Assembly (NCBI RefSeq): GCF_030811595.1
Contig: NZ_JAUSRB010000002.1
Span: 1,984,001-2,048,000, forward strand
From: Streptosporangium brasiliense
Lineage (GTDB): Bacteria; Actinomycetota; Actinomycetes; Streptosporangiales; Streptosporangiaceae
DNA: 64,000 nucleotides
Direction: 5' to 3'
The translations under genes and the position numbers were made by a program. Every line of letters starts with the position of its first letter. Position 1 is the stretch's first letter. A model generated the notes under the pieces. The model was not told where the DNA came from. It was given only the letters and a program-made list of their open reading frames with translations, and did not search any database. Positions 55,673-64,000 of this stretch are shown here, piece by piece.

Positions 55673-58180
55673 ATGTTCGAGAGGTTCACCGACCGCGCAC
55701 GGCGGGTTGTCGTCCTGGCCCAAGAAGAGGCCCGGATGCTCAACCACAACTACATCGGTACGGAGCACATCCTTCTTGGTCTGATCCACGAAGGTGAAGG
55801 CGTTGCCGCCAAGGCTCTGGAGAGCCTCGGCATCAGTCTTGAAGGTGTGCGTCAGCAGGTCGAGGAGATCATCGGCCAGGGGCAGTCGGCGCCGTCGGGG
55901 CACATTCCCTTCACCCCGCGCGCCAAGAAGGTCCTTGAGCTGTCGCTCCGCGAGGCCTTGCAGCTGGGTCACAACTACATCGGCACCGAGCACATCCTGC
56001 TCGGCCTCATCCGTGAGGGCGAGGGCGTCGCCGCCCAGGTGCTGGTGAAGCTGGGCGCGGATCTCAACCGCGTGCGGCAGCAGGTCATCCAGTTGCTCCA
56101 CGGCTACCAGGGCAAGGAGCCGGCCGCCGCGGGCGGTCCGCAGGAGGCCGCGCCGTCGACCTCGCTTGTGCTGGACCAGTTTGGCCGCAACCTGACCCAG
56201 GCCGCCCGTGAGGGCAAGCTCGACCCGGTCATCGGCCGGGAGAAGGAGATCGAGCGGGTCATGCAGGTCCTCTCCCGGAGGACCAAGAACAACCCTGTCC
56301 TGGTGGGTGAGCCCGGCGTCGGCAAGACCGCCGTCGTCGAGGGCCTGTCCCAGAAGATCGTCAAGGGCGAGGTCCCGGAGACGCTCAAGGACAAGCAGCT
56401 CTACACCCTCGACCTGGGCGCACTGGTCGCGGGTTCCCGTTACCGCGGTGACTTCGAGGAGCGCCTGAAGAAGGTCCTCAAGGAGATCCGCACCCGCGGC
56501 GACATCATCCTGTTCATCGACGAGCTCCACACGCTCGTCGGCGCGGGTGCCGCCGAGGGCGCGATCGACGCCGCCAGCATTCTCAAGCCCATGCTGGCCC
56601 GTGGTGAGCTGCAGACCATCGGCGCGACCACCCTCGACGAATACCGCAAGCACCTGGAGAAGGACGCCGCGCTTGAGCGCCGCTTCCAGCCGATCCAGGT
56701 GGCCGAGCCCAGCCTCAGCCACACGATCGAGATCCTCAAGGGGCTGCGCGACCGTTACGAGGCGCACCACCGGGTCTCCATCACCGACGGCGCCCTCGTG
56801 GCCGCCGCGCAGCTCGCCGACCGCTACATCAGCGACCGGTTCCTGCCGGACAAGGCGATCGACCTCATCGACGAGGCCGGCTCGCGCATGCGCATCCGCC
56901 GCATGACCGCCCCGCCGGACCTGCGTGAGTACGACGAGAAGATCGCCAACGTGCGGCGCGACAAGGAGTCCGCGATCGACGCGCAGGACTTCGAGAAGGC
57001 CGCCGCGCTGCGCGACCAGGAGAAGCAGCTCCAGCTCAAGCGCGAACGCCGCGAGAAGGAGTGGAAGGCCGGCGACATGGACGTCGTCGCCGAGGTCACC
57101 GAGGAGCTCATCGCCGAGGTCCTCGCCACGGCCACCGGCATCCCGGTCTTCAAGCTCACCGAGGAGGAGTCCCAGCGGCTGCTCCGGATGGAGGACGAGC
57201 TCCACAAGCGGATCATCGGCCAGGACGACGCCATCAAGGGTCTGTCCCGCTCGATCCGCCGCACGCGCGCCGGTCTGAAGGACCCGCGCCGTCCGGGTGG
57301 CTCGTTCATCTTCGCCGGCCCGTCCGGTGTCGGTAAGACCGAGCTGTCCAAGGCGCTGGCCGAGTTCCTGTTCGGGGACGAGGACGCGCTGATCATGCTG
57401 GACATGTCCGAGTTCATGGAGAAGCACACCGTCTCCCGGCTGTTCGGCTCTCCTCCCGGCTACGTCGGATACGAGGAGGGTGGCCAGCTCACCGAGAAGG
57501 TGCGGCGCAAGCCGTTCTCCGTGGTCCTCTTCGACGAGATCGAGAAGGCCCACCCGGACATCTTCAACTCGCTGCTGCAGATCCTGGAGGACGGTCGGCT
57601 GACCGACGCCCAGGGCCGGGTGGTCGACTTCAAGAACACCGTCATCATCATGACGACCAACCTCGGCACCCGTGACATCTCCAAGGGCATCGGGGTGGGC
57701 TTCGCGAAGTCCAACGACACCGAGTCGAACTACGACCGGATGAAGGCCAAGGTCCAGGAGGAGCTCAAGCAGCACTTCCGGCCCGAGTTCCTCAACCGTG
57801 TCGACGACATCGTGGTCTTCCACCAGCTCACGCCGAAGGAGATCATCAAGATCGTGGACCTGATGCTCGCGCAGGTCGCCGAGCGTCTGAAGGACCGCGA
57901 CATGGGTCTGGAGGTCTCGCCCGAGGCCAAGCAGCTGCTGGCCGACCGTGGTTACGACCCGGTGATGGGCGCCCGTCCGCTCCGCCGCACCATCCAGCGC
58001 GAGCTGGAGGACACGCTGTCGGAGAAGATCCTGTACGGCGAGCTCCGTCCCGGTCAGATCGTCAAGATCAGCATCGAGGGCGAGGGCGACAACGCGAAGT
58101 TCGTCTTCGTCGGTGAGGCCGCTCCGGCCGACCACGTCCCGGACTCGGCGGCCGCCATCGCGGAGCCGATCCAGAACTAA
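55673..58180 (+). CDS. clpC: ATP-dependent Clp protease ATP-binding subunit ClpC
   Basis: An 835-residue AAA+ unfoldase that feeds substrates to ClpP. The double Clp N repeat is at residues 1-145 ([21 protein letters not shown]; two [13 protein letters not shown] copies). AAA1 has [13 protein letters not shown] near 212. The UVR middle domain is [20 protein letters not shown] near 440. AAA2 has [16 protein letters not shown] near 550 and [11 protein letters not shown]. The ClpP-docking IGVGF loop is at about 666. ATG 55673 has GAGGAG upstream and is preferred to GTG/TTG starts further back. Two terminators follow. Confidence 0.97.
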   Translation: MFERFTDRARRVVVLAQEEARMLNHNYIGTEHILLGLIHEGEGVAAKALESLGISLEGVRQQVEEIIGQGQSAPSGHIPFTPRAKKVLELSLREALQLGHNYIGTEHILLGLIREGEGVAAQVLVKLGADLNRVRQQVIQLLHGYQGKEPAAAGGPQEAAPSTSLVLDQFGRNLTQAAREGKLDPVIGREKEIERVMQVLSRRTKNNPVLVGEPGVGKTAVVEGLSQKIVKGEVPETLKDKQLYTLDLGALVAGSRYRGDFEERLKKVLKEIRTRGDIILFIDELHTLVGAGAAEGAIDAASILKPMLARGELQTIGATTLDEYRKHLEKDAALERRFQPIQVAEPSLSHTIEILKGLRDRYEAHHRVSITDGALVAAAQLADRYISDRFLPDKAIDLIDEAGSRMRIRRMTAPPDLREYDEKIANVRRDKESAIDAQDFEKAAALRDQEKQLQLKRERREKEWKAGDMDVVAEVTEELIAEVLATATGIPVFKLTEEESQRLLRMEDELHKRIIGQDDAIKGLSRSIRRTRAGLKDPRRPGGSFIFAGPSGVGKTELSKALAEFLFGDEDALIMLDMSEFMEKHTVSRLFGSPPGYVGYEEGGQLTEKVRRKPFSVVLFDEIEKAHPDIFNSLLQILEDGRLTDAQGRVVDFKNTVIIMTTNLGTRDISKGIGVGFAKSNDTESNYDRMKAKVQEELKQHFRPEFLNRVDDIVVFHQLTPKEIIKIVDLMLAQVAERLKDRDMGLEVSPEAKQLLADRGYDPVMGARPLRRTIQRELEDTLSEKILYGELRPGQIVKISIEGEGDNAKFVFVGEAAPADHVPDSAAAIAEPIQN

Positions 58181-58188
58181 GGCCAGGT

Positions 58189-58224
58189 CCTGTCCCGCGG
58201 ACGCCAGGCGATCCGCGGGACAGG
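58189..58224 (+). terminator. First terminator after clpC
   Basis: Perfect 13-bp arms CCTGTCCCGCGGA and TCCGCGGGACAGG with a ten-base loop, nine bases past the stop. Confidence 0.85.
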
Positions 58225-58247
58225 GTCCGGCTCAACGGGTAAGAGTT

Positions 58248-58279
58248 GACCCCGCCGTGAGGAGATTCACGGCGGGGTC
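58248..58279 (+). terminator. Second terminator after clpC
   Basis: Perfect 13-bp arms GACCCCGCCGTGA and TCACGGCGGGGTC with loop GGAGAT, followed by TCTACTCATTTGTT. The two hairpins in series should fully isolate clpC from the next gene. Confidence 0.85.
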
Positions 58280-58309
58280 TACTCATTTGTTATCCAATGC
58301 GCTACGTCC

Positions 58310-58337
58310 CTACCGAAGGTAGTACTACACTCGGTAG
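58310..58337. promoter_or_regulatory. Double palindrome upstream of the EboE-like gene
   Basis: Arms CTACCGA (58310-58316) and TCGGTAG (58331-58337) enclose the perfect palindrome GTAGTACTAC (58319-58328). The same ten bases form the core of the TetR operator at 5508-5517. The remaining bases of the 405-base gap, 58338-58585, show no gene or other signal. Confidence 0.6.
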
Positions 58338-58585
58338 AGTGAATCCGGCTCAACTCGCCCAGTGATCTACAAGTCGTATCGACTGCGGTGAGGTCGGTCC
58401 CGACGTCAGCCCAGCGACGTACCGAAGAATCAGCTCCCGGAGTGACGCGGAGATCGGTGCCCGCGCGGGATGCTCGTGCGGGCCGGGCCGAGTTCCCGGC
58501 AGGGAAGGCCCGCTGACCCGTGACGCCACAACCATCGGCGTGGGGCAATCAGGGCGCTTAGACGAGCACGCCTGGGAGGCATCGG

Positions 58586-59536
58586 ATGCGTTTGCGGCAC
58601 GAGGGCGGGACACTCGTTCACCTGTCCTACAACGCGGGCGTACATCCCGCCGAGGACCTGGAGAACCTGATCGCGCACCTGACCCGATACGCGGTTCCGG
58701 TCCGCAAGCGCCTGGGCGTGGAGCGGATGGGCGTGGGCCTGTGGCTCTCCCCGAGCGTCGCCGACCATCTCATCGCCGACCGGATCGAGCTGGTGCGCCT
58801 GCGCCGCTCCCTTGAGGAGCGCGGTCTGGAGGTCGTCAGCCTCAACGGCACGGGCGGCCGCAACCAGGACGCCCCCGGCCCCGACTGGGCCAAGCCCGAG
58901 CGCTACCGCTACACGATGGCGCTGGCCAAGATCCTGGCCTTCCTGCTGCCGGACGACGTCCGCTTCGGGAGCATCTCCACCATCCCCATCGGGTGGCGCC
59001 GTGACTGGCCGGCCGACCTGCACACGATCGCCTCGCGCCGCCTGGAGCGCCTCTCCCGCGAGCTGCGCGGCCTCTACAGCGTCACCGGCAAGACGATCCG
59101 GGTCGGCTTCGAGCCGTGGCCCGGCTGCGTGCTGGAGACCACCTCGCAGGCGCTGGAGCGGGTCTGCGACATCGACTCCGACCACCTCGGGGTCTGCCTC
59201 GACGCCTGCCACCTGGCCGGTGGCGCGGAGGAGCCCGGAGCCGCCCTGCGCGGCCTGGCGGCCGCCGGTGCCCCCGTGGTCAAGCTCGGCCACGTCCACA
59301 ACCACGTGAGCGAGGCGTGCCAGGAGCTGCCGAGCACCCGCTCGGTCCTCGAAGACACCCTCACCGCCATGCTCTCCGGCGCGGTGAACGGCACCGCGCA
59401 CATCGAGGTCGAGACCCACGACCTGGCCGTGCCGCTGCGGACCAGGGGCCCCGGCGCCCTGGTCAACCTGCTGGCCGAGGAGCTCGACTGGGCCCGCACC
59501 AACCTCACCGCGCTCGGCCTGCGCCTGGCCGCCTGA
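58586..59536 (+). CDS. EboE-like TIM-barrel protein
   Basis: A 316-residue protein of the xylose-isomerase-like TIM-barrel superfamily, closest in pattern to EboE, the metabolite-traffic protein of ebo gene clusters. Supporting stretches are LSYNAGVHPAEDLENLIAHL at the start, GVGLWLSPSVADHL, the FGSISTIPIGWRRDW block, RVGFEPWPGCVLE, GVCLDACHLA and HVHNHVSEA. Glu and His residues in the last three could bind a metal. The rest of the ebo set is absent, so it acts alone or with distant partners. GGGAGG precedes ATG 58586. The sequence after SLNG (TGGRNQDAPGPDW) is shorter than what I recall for EboE. Substrate unknown. Confidence 0.7.
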   Translation: MRLRHEGGTLVHLSYNAGVHPAEDLENLIAHLTRYAVPVRKRLGVERMGVGLWLSPSVADHLIADRIELVRLRRSLEERGLEVVSLNGTGGRNQDAPGPDWAKPERYRYTMALAKILAFLLPDDVRFGSISTIPIGWRRDWPADLHTIASRRLERLSRELRGLYSVTGKTIRVGFEPWPGCVLETTSQALERVCDIDSDHLGVCLDACHLAGGAEEPGAALRGLAAAGAPVVKLGHVHNHVSEACQELPSTRSVLEDTLTAMLSGAVNGTAHIEVETHDLAVPLRTRGPGALVNLLAEELDWARTNLTALGLRLAA

Positions 59537-59759
59537 GCGGACAGGTCCGCGCCCGGCCGCCCGGTCGCCTGAGCGGCTCCGGAGGGGCTGGGCGCCACCT
59601 CGCTGCCCGCCTGGGCCCGCCTGCTTGGACCCCGCCGCGGAGGGCGCGGTCAGCCCGCGCCCGGCCGGCCGGGGTGTGGCCACGTGCCTGTCCCGGTGTG
59701 CCGCCGCTCCCTGTACCGGCGGCCGGGAGGAGTTCTCGGCGGGCGAGCCCGTGGGCCGG

Positions 59760-60635
59760 TCAGCCGGGGAGGCGGTAGGTGCCGTCGTCGAGGACTTCGG
59801 CCAGGCCGTCGGCGACCAGGCCGTCGAGAGCCCGCTCCCGCTGCCGAGCGCTGTCCCAGACCACGTCGAGGGCGTCCTTGGGGACGGGGCCGTGGGCCTG
59901 GCGCAGGACGGCGAGGAGGCGGCCGCGGCACTGGCGGTCGGTGCCGGCGTAGGTCTGGCCCTTGCGGGCGGGGCCGTCGTAGGCGGGCTTGCCGGCCAGG
60001 CGCCAGGCGCACAGGTCGCTGACCGGGCAGTCGGCGCACCGGGGGGCGCGTGCCGTGCAGACCAGGGCGCCCAGCTCCATGACGGCGACCGCCCAGACGG
60101 GGGCGTCGTCGGCGCCGGGCAGCAGCGACTCGGCGAGCCTGCGCTCGGCGGGCGTGGTGGCCTTCGGGGGATATTCCTCGCCCCGCACCGCCCGTGCCAT
60201 GACCCGGCGGACGTTGGTGTCGAGGACGGCGTGGCGGCCCTTGAAGGCGAAGCTGGCCACCGCCGCCGCGGTGTATTCGCCGATGCCGGGCAGCGACAGC
60301 AGGGTGGCGTGATCGGAGGGGACCTCGCCGCCGTGCCGGTCGGTGATCGCCCGGGCGCAGGCGTGCAGGTTCAGGGCCCGGCGAGGGTAGCCGAGACGGC
60401 CCCAGTGGCGTACGGCCTCACCCGGGGGCTCCTCGGCGAGTGCGGCGGCCGTGGGCCAGCGCTCCATCCACTCGGTCCAGACGGGCAGCACCCGCGCCAC
60501 CGGCGTCTGCTGCAACATGATCTCGCTGACCAGGATCGACCAGGGGGAGGCGCCGGGCGTGCGCCAGGGGAGGTCGCGGGCTTTGTCGGCATACCAGCCG
60601 AGAATGGGTTCCAGCAGGAGGTTCGACTCGGACAC
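59760..60635 (-). CDS. mutY: A/G-specific adenine glycosylase
   Basis: A 291-residue base-excision repair enzyme that removes adenine opposite 8-oxoguanine. The helix-hairpin-helix LSLPGIGEYTAAAVASFAF is followed by the catalytic Asp139 in VLDTNVRR; Glu38 in SEIMLQQTPV is the proton donor. Cys193, Cys200, Cys203 and Cys209 form the 4Fe-4S motif (C-x6-C-x2-C-x5-C). The C-terminal 8-oxoG-recognition domain is short, as in other actinomycetes. It starts with GTG 60635. It lies near disA and radA, a common repair neighbourhood. The gap 59537-59759 holds no supported feature. Confidence 0.94.
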   Translation of the reverse strand: MSESNLLLEPILGWYADKARDLPWRTPGASPWSILVSEIMLQQTPVARVLPVWTEWMERWPTAAALAEEPPGEAVRHWGRLGYPRRALNLHACARAITDRHGGEVPSDHATLLSLPGIGEYTAAAVASFAFKGRHAVLDTNVRRVMARAVRGEEYPPKATTPAERRLAESLLPGADDAPVWAVAVMELGALVCTARAPRCADCPVSDLCAWRLAGKPAYDGPARKGQTYAGTDRQCRGRLLAVLRQAHGPVPKDALDVVWDSARQRERALDGLVADGLAEVLDDGTYRLPG

Positions 60636-60747
60636 CTTTCGACGATAGTGCCGGAGACGGGGCGCTTCCCCCTCTTCACCCGCCGAAACGGCAGAGGTAG
60701 CGGCGGGTCGCTCCTCATGACTCGTGAAGAATCTTCATACTGTCCGT

Positions 60748-61413
60748 ATGGACCCGGACACTTTCCGTAGTGATATAGGGGTGGACGTCTACTGGCGGCG
60801 CCGGATGGCCGCCCTTGTCGGTGTGCTCGTGGTGGTCGCCGTCGTGGCCTGGGCCTGCTCGTCGAGCGGACCGGAGCGCGCCTCGAAGGGGCAGGCAGAG
60901 CTCAGCGGGTCGCCCACGCCGGATCCGATAGTGACCGTCATGCCCACGGTGACGATCACCCCCTCGCCGAGCCCGACGGCCTCCTCCGGGAAGGCCCGGC
61001 CGGTCACCAGGGCCAAGCGGCCCGGTGACGCCTGTGAGTCCTCCGACCTCGTGCTGAACATGCAGGGACTGGGAGAGGTCTACACGCAGGACAGCCGCCC
61101 CCGGTTCATCCTCACACTGGTGAACATCGGCAAGGTGATGTGCACGGCCGACGTCGGCCCCCGTGCCATGGAGGTCCGCATCACCTCCGGCAGCGACCGC
61201 GTCTGGTCGTCGGCCGACTGCGTCAGCGGCGACACCGACGACATCCGCAAGCTCGACCGGGGCGTCCCGTACGTCCGGGAGGTCGAGTGGGACCGGCGCC
61301 GCTCCGGTGGCGACTGCGCGGCCGACCGCGACAGCGCCCTGGCCGGCACCTACGTGGCCATGGCCCGCAGCCCCGGTCTGAAGAGCCGCAAGGCCGTCTT
61401 CCACCTCCGCTAG
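60748..61413 (+). CDS. Membrane-anchored secreted protein of unknown function
   Basis: A 221-residue protein with a short cytosolic start, one hydrophobic span at about 22-38 ending in AWACSSS, a Pro/Thr-rich linker (about 55-85), and an extracellular beta-rich domain from about 98 (CESSDLVLNMQGLGEVYTQDSRPRFILTLVNIG). Four cysteines there (ACESS, VMCTAD, ADCVSG, GDCAAD) could pair. The AWAC string is not a good lipobox, so a plain anchor is likelier. A CATACT box six bases before ATG 60748 suggests a leaderless mRNA; a GTG at 60724 is possible. It is divergent from mutY. Confidence 0.75.
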   Translation: MDPDTFRSDIGVDVYWRRRMAALVGVLVVVAVVAWACSSSGPERASKGQAELSGSPTPDPIVTVMPTVTITPSPSPTASSGKARPVTRAKRPGDACESSDLVLNMQGLGEVYTQDSRPRFILTLVNIGKVMCTADVGPRAMEVRITSGSDRVWSSADCVSGDTDDIRKLDRGVPYVREVEWDRRRSGGDCAADRDSALAGTYVAMARSPGLKSRKAVFHLR

Positions 61414-61421
61414 CGCGACGC

Positions 61422-61557
61422 CCACTGCTGTGGAGCCGTCTCCGTCGGTGTGGCCGCCGCGCGGGAGCCGTCCCCGCCCGGAGCCGCTCCCGCCGGTGCC
61501 CCACTGCTGTGGAGCCGTCTCCGTCGGTGTGGCCGCCGCGCGGGAGCCGTCCCCGCC
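61422..61557. repeat. 57-bp direct repeat between convergent genes
   Basis: A 57-bp unit starting CCACTGCTGTGGAGCCGTCT is found at 61422 and, identically, at 61501, a period of 79. It fills most of the 186-base gap before disA. Confidence 0.9.
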
Positions 61558-61599
61558 GGGGTCGCTCCTCGGCCGGCACCGTCCAGACGTAACGGCTGC

Positions 61600-62685
61600 C
61601 TAGACGTAACGCTCCAGGATGGAGGACTCGGCCAGCCTGGACAGGCCCTCGCGGATGTGGCGGGCCCTGGCCTCGCCGACCCCGCCCACCTCCTGGAGGT
61701 CGCCGATGCTGGCGGCCAGGAGCTTCTGCAGGCTGCCGAACTGGTCGACCAGGCGGTCGACCACCGTGCCCGGCAGGCGCGGGACCTTGGCCAGCAGGCG
61801 GTAGCCCCGGGGGCTCACCGGACTGTCCAGGGCGTCGTTGCCGGAGTGGCCGAGGACCTGGGCGACGACGGACAGGTCGAGCAGGTCGCTGGAGGAGAGC
61901 TGGTCGAGGTCGTGGAGGGCCTCGGCGAACTTGCGCGGGCGGCGGCCCGCCACCGGCAGGTAGTCGCGCACGATCAGCTCGCGGTCGGTCTCGGTCCCGG
62001 CCACCAGCTCGTCGAACTGCAGGGAGAGCAGACGGCCGTCGGTGCCGAGCTCGACCACGTAACCGGCGATCTCCTCGGAGATGCGCCGGACCATCTCCAG
62101 CCGCTGGGCGACCACCGCGATGTCGCGGACCGTCACCAGGTCCTCGATCTCCAGGGCCGACAGCGTGCCGGACACCTCGTCCAGGCGGAGCTTGTAGCGT
62201 TCGAGGGTGGCCAGGGCCTGGTTGGCCCTGGACAGGATCGCCGCCGACTCCTCCAGCACGTAGCGGAAGCCGTCGAGGTAGAGGGCGATGATCCGCATGG
62301 ACTTGCTGAGCGAGATGACCGGCAGGGACGTCTGCACGGCCACCCGCTGGGCGGTGCGGTGCCGGGTGCCGGACTCGTCGGTGGGGATGGCCGGGTCGGG
62401 CATCAGGTGCACGGCCGCACGCACGATCTTGAGGTCGCTCGCATTCAGCACGATGGCCCCGTCCATCTTGGCGAGCTCGCGCAGCCGCGTCGCGGAGAAC
62501 TCGACGTCCAGCTCGAATCCGCCGCTGCAGATCTCCTCGACCGTGTTGTCGTAGCCGAGCACGATCAGACCGCCTGTGTGGCCGCGGAGAATACGCTCCA
62601 AGCCGTCGCGTAGTTCGGTGCCCGGAGCGACCGCGGCCAGGACGGCCCTGCGGCGTTCGTCGAGCCCTTTGTAGTTTGCTGGCAC
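61600..62685 (-). CDS. disA: DNA integrity scanning diadenylate cyclase DisA
   Basis: A 361-residue enzyme that makes c-di-AMP from two ATP and scans DNA for branched structures. The DAC domain has DGA at residues 75-77 (KMDGAIVLN) and RHR at 108-110 ([11 protein letters not shown]), both needed for catalysis. A helical linker follows, and helix-hairpin-helix motifs ([22 protein letters not shown]) at the C terminus bind DNA. It lies 79 bases downstream of radA on the same strand; RadA is known to control DisA in other bacteria. Its product is the ligand of the riboswitch at 51148-51282. Confidence 0.97.
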   Translation of the reverse strand: MPANYKGLDERRRAVLAAVAPGTELRDGLERILRGHTGGLIVLGYDNTVEEICSGGFELDVEFSATRLRELAKMDGAIVLNASDLKIVRAAVHLMPDPAIPTDESGTRHRTAQRVAVQTSLPVISLSKSMRIIALYLDGFRYVLEESAAILSRANQALATLERYKLRLDEVSGTLSALEIEDLVTVRDIAVVAQRLEMVRRISEEIAGYVVELGTDGRLLSLQFDELVAGTETDRELIVRDYLPVAGRRPRKFAEALHDLDQLSSSDLLDLSVVAQVLGHSGNDALDSPVSPRGYRLLAKVPRLPGTVVDRLVDQFGSLQKLLAASIGDLQEVGGVGEARARHIREGLSRLAESSILERYV

Positions 62686-62764
62686 ATGACCCCCGTGGTC
62701 TGCGTATCACGCTCAGCTTACCGGCGAAGGTCCCGCGGAGTCCGGGATCGCCGGATGGCCACCT

Positions 62765-64000
62765 CTAGGTGACGTGAGTGAGGGCGTCCCAGACATTGTC
62801 CGCTTCGACGACGTCGAAACCCGGGATGAGTTTGGTGCTACGGCCGCCGACCGGGACCAGGGAGCGGTCGCCGTCGCGCTTCTTGCCCGTGTCGAGGGAT
62901 CCGGCCGGGACCAGGGCGCGGGTGAAGCCCAGCCGCGCCGCCTCCGACAGGCGGCGCCGCACGTCGCGCACCGGGCGCAGCTCCCCGGCCAGGCCCACCT
63001 CTCCCAGCACGACCAGCCCGGGGGGCAGCGCCTTGTCCCCGGCCGCGCTGGCGACCGCGAGCATCACCGACAGGTCCACCGCCGGATCGCTGAGCTTGAT
63101 GCCGCCCACGGTCGCGGTGAACACGTCGCAGCCGCCCAGCTTGGCGTTGAGCCGCCGCTCCAGCACGGCCAGCACCATCGTCACCCGGTAGGTGTCGAGC
63201 CCCGAGGAGGAGCGGCGCGGCTGCTGGGCCTCGGTCCGGGCGACCAGGGCCTGGACCTCGGCGGGCAGCGGCCGGGTGCCCTCCAGGGTGACCGTGACGC
63301 ACGTGCCGGGCACGGGCTCGGCGCGGTGGGAGACGAACAGGCCGCTGGCGTCGGCGATGCCCTCGATGCCGCCCTCGTGCAGGTCGAAGCAGCCGACCTC
63401 GTCGACGGGGCCGTACCGGTTCTTGATCGCGCGGACCATGCGGAGCCGGGAGTGCCGGTCGCCCTCGAAGTGGAGCACGACGTCGACCAGGTGCTCAAGG
63501 GTCCGGGGGCCGGCGATCGAGCCCTCCTTGGTGACGTGGCCGACCAGCACGGTGGACATGCCGCGCTCCTTGGCCAGCCGGACCAGATTGCCGGCGACCT
63601 CTCTGACCTGGGTGACCCCGCCGGGCACCCCGGTCGCCTGGGCGGAGCCGATCGTCTGCACCGAGTCGACGATGAGCAGGTCGGGCTGGACCTTCTCCAC
63701 GTGGGTCACCAGCGCGCCCAGGTCGGTCTCGGCCGCGAGGTAGAGCCGGTCCTGGATCGCGCCGATCCGGTCGGCCCTGACCCGGACCTGGGCGGCCGAC
63801 TCCTCGCCCGTGACGTAGAGGACGGTCTGCTGCCGCGCGATCTTGGCTGCGGCCTCCAGCAGGAGCGTGGACTTGCCGATGCCGGGCTCCCCGGCCAGCA
63901 GCACGACGGCGCCCGGCACGAGGCCGCCGCCGAGCACCCGGTCGAGCTCGGGCACCCCGGTGCCGCGCGCGTGCGCCACCTCGGCCTTGACCTGCCCGAT
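62765..64000 (-). CDS. radA: DNA repair protein RadA, 5' end beyond the window
   Basis: At least 412 residues of a RecA-like helicase that extends D-loops during recombination. Walker A is GEPGIGKST, and LLIVDSVQTI is Walker B. The RadA signature KNRFG appears as KNRYG. A Lon-like C-terminal domain (GGIKLSDPAVDLSVMLAVASAAGDK) is complete. The frame stays open to the last base, so the N-terminal zinc finger and the start lie outside. disA follows. Confidence 0.95.
   Translation of the reverse strand: MGQVKAEVAHARGTGVPELDRVLGGGLVPGAVVLLAGEPGIGKSTLLLEAAAKIARQQTVLYVTGEESAAQVRVRADRIGAIQDRLYLAAETDLGALVTHVEKVQPDLLIVDSVQTIGSAQATGVPGGVTQVREVAGNLVRLAKERGMSTVLVGHVTKEGSIAGPRTLEHLVDVVLHFEGDRHSRLRMVRAIKNRYGPVDEVGCFDLHEGGIEGIADASGLFVSHRAEPVPGTCVTVTLEGTRPLPAEVQALVARTEAQQPRRSSSGLDTYRVTMVLAVLERRLNAKLGGCDVFTATVGGIKLSDPAVDLSVMLAVASAAGDKALPPGLVVLGEVGLAGELRPVRDVRRRLSEAARLGFTRALVPAGSLDTGKKRDGDRSLVPVGGRSTKLIPGFDVVEADNVWDALTHVT

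Noticed and set aside
55583..58135. 850-codon minus-strand frame opposite clpC
   Set aside because: It is a shadow of clpC, with no ribosome-binding site and no recognisable domain.

Overview
The window is about 64 kb of very GC-rich DNA with dense genes on both strands and many GTG starts. Lsr2, DisA, ClpC, a SAM-IV-type riboswitch and a c-di-AMP riboswitch, together with conserved gene order, point to a filamentous actinomycete. Streptosporangiales (Streptosporangium or Nonomuraea type) is my best inference; the name is not proven by the sequence. No tRNA, rRNA, insertion sequence, phage gene or CRISPR array was found.

Region 1 (1-15000) is accessory in character. It holds an EF-G paralog, a secreted AA10 lytic polysaccharide monooxygenase, an alpha/beta hydrolase, a TetR regulator, a MOSC protein, an NAD(P)-binding protein, two divergent MarR regulators sharing a three-palindrome operator, an ABC-F ATPase, a lipoprotein, a lipid-anchored phosphodiesterase-like protein, and a sigma factor fused to a zinc-finger segment, a membrane span and a proline-rich tail.

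Region 2 (15100-29700) is a conserved housekeeping block. It has an NlpC/P60 hydrolase, ppa, dacB, a zinc metalloprotease, tilS, hpt, ftsH, then the folate genes folE, folP, folB and folK with an NTF2-like gene and a DUF3180 gene overlapping them. An orphan nuoD and a SAM-riboswitch-controlled class V aminotransferase follow on the other strand.

Region 3 (29700-42110) carries terC, an ECF sigma operon that begins with a 30-residue membrane microprotein, a P450, a secreted protein, a MidA-like methyltransferase, a DUF2520 gene overlapping panC, a dedA / histidine kinase / response regulator operon and a membrane M28 peptidase.

Region 4 (42250-64000) returns to cofactor, translation and stress genes. 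These are panD with a repeat tail, a single reading frame joining nadB and nadC, coaX, lysS, a TetR gene and a small LuxR-type gene, an NlpC/P60 gene behind a c-di-AMP riboswitch, an argA-type acetyltransferase, an RDD protein with a Tyr-Gly-Gln prion-like domain followed by a decayed RDD copy, lsr2, clpC, an EboE-like TIM barrel, mutY, a secreted protein, disA and the 5'-truncated radA.

The cofactor genes (folate, pantothenate/CoA and NAD) are split into overlapping sets. DisA makes the ligand that the riboswitch at 51150-51280 should sense, so both ends of one c-di-AMP circuit lie about 11 kb apart. Many intergenic gaps carry exact short tandem duplications of 18-79 bp, a feature no gene explains.
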